Source of the DNA: JBOHER01 sp050701115
GTDB lineage: Bacteria; Actinomycetota; Actinomycetes; Mycobacteriales; Pseudonocardiaceae
NCBI GenBank assembly: GCA_050701115.1
Contig: JBOHER010000309.1
Coordinates: 1-14,685 of the forward strand
Direction: 5' to 3'
DNA: 14,685 nt
The notes under the pieces were generated by a model. The model ran no database searches. It was not told the origin of the DNA and saw only the letters and a program-made list of their open reading frames with translations. Of this stretch, positions 14,634 to 14,685 are shown piece after piece. The first letter of the stretch is position 1. Each line of letters starts with the position of its first letter. Made by a program: the position numbers and the translations under genes.

Positions 14634-14685
14634 GGGCGTCTCCTCGGCTGGTCCGGCTGGATCGGGTGCTCGCGCCGGCCGGTCA

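Overview
The window is very GC-rich, with strong G/C preference at third codon positions, many GTG starts and actinobacterial protein families. It fits a soil actinomycete. Two repeat types (21-bp arrays whose translation runs NSALGTA, and a CCCCAATG/CATTGGGG palindrome) remind me of Amycolatopsis-like Pseudonocardiaceae. That is unverified recollection, so the genus is only a guess.

Left part (1-5255): gene remnants and single-purpose genes. A conserved actinobacterial hypothetical gene is split by a frameshift (1-1003). It converges on a BtuF-like cobalamin-binding protein without a signal peptide (1030-1923, minus). Next come a 91-residue single-PASTA protein (2188-2463, minus), a perfect 10-bp palindrome (2502-2524), a decayed ChaA-type Ca2+/H+ antiporter gene (2635-3339, plus) and a 524-residue SGNH/GDSL-type protein (3364-4938, minus). 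The gap beyond it holds a probable 45-codon remnant of an MFS transporter and a 12-bp palindrome matching the one upstream of the aromatic operon.

Centre (5256-12091): an aromatic-acid catabolic island centred on homogentisate. A MarR-type regulator (minus) diverges from a compact plus-strand operon: MBL-fold hydrolase, FAD-dependent aromatic hydroxylase, homogentisate 1,2-dioxygenase (hmgA), a 291-residue protein of unknown function, and fumarylacetoacetase (fahA). Gaps are 16 nt, a 26-nt overlap, a 4-nt ATGA overlap, and then about 257 nt that is mostly a repeat array. The inferred pathway is a hydroxylated phenylacetate to homogentisate (hydroxylase), to maleylacetoacetate (HmgA), to fumarylacetoacetate (no recognisable isomerase), to fumarate plus acetoacetate (FahA). 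No 4-hydroxyphenylpyruvate dioxygenase and no zeta-GST or DinB-type isomerase gene is present. The unknown protein sits exactly where the isomerase is expected.

Right part (12101-14685): a second 21-bp array lies between fahA and a convergent gene for a large secreted alpha/beta-hydrolase (12297-14633, minus).

The most unusual structure is the pair of 21-bp-periodic arrays flanking fahA. Each has 3-4 units in one orientation, then a centre, then 6 units in the opposite orientation, so each is a giant compound inverted repeat starting just after a stop codon.
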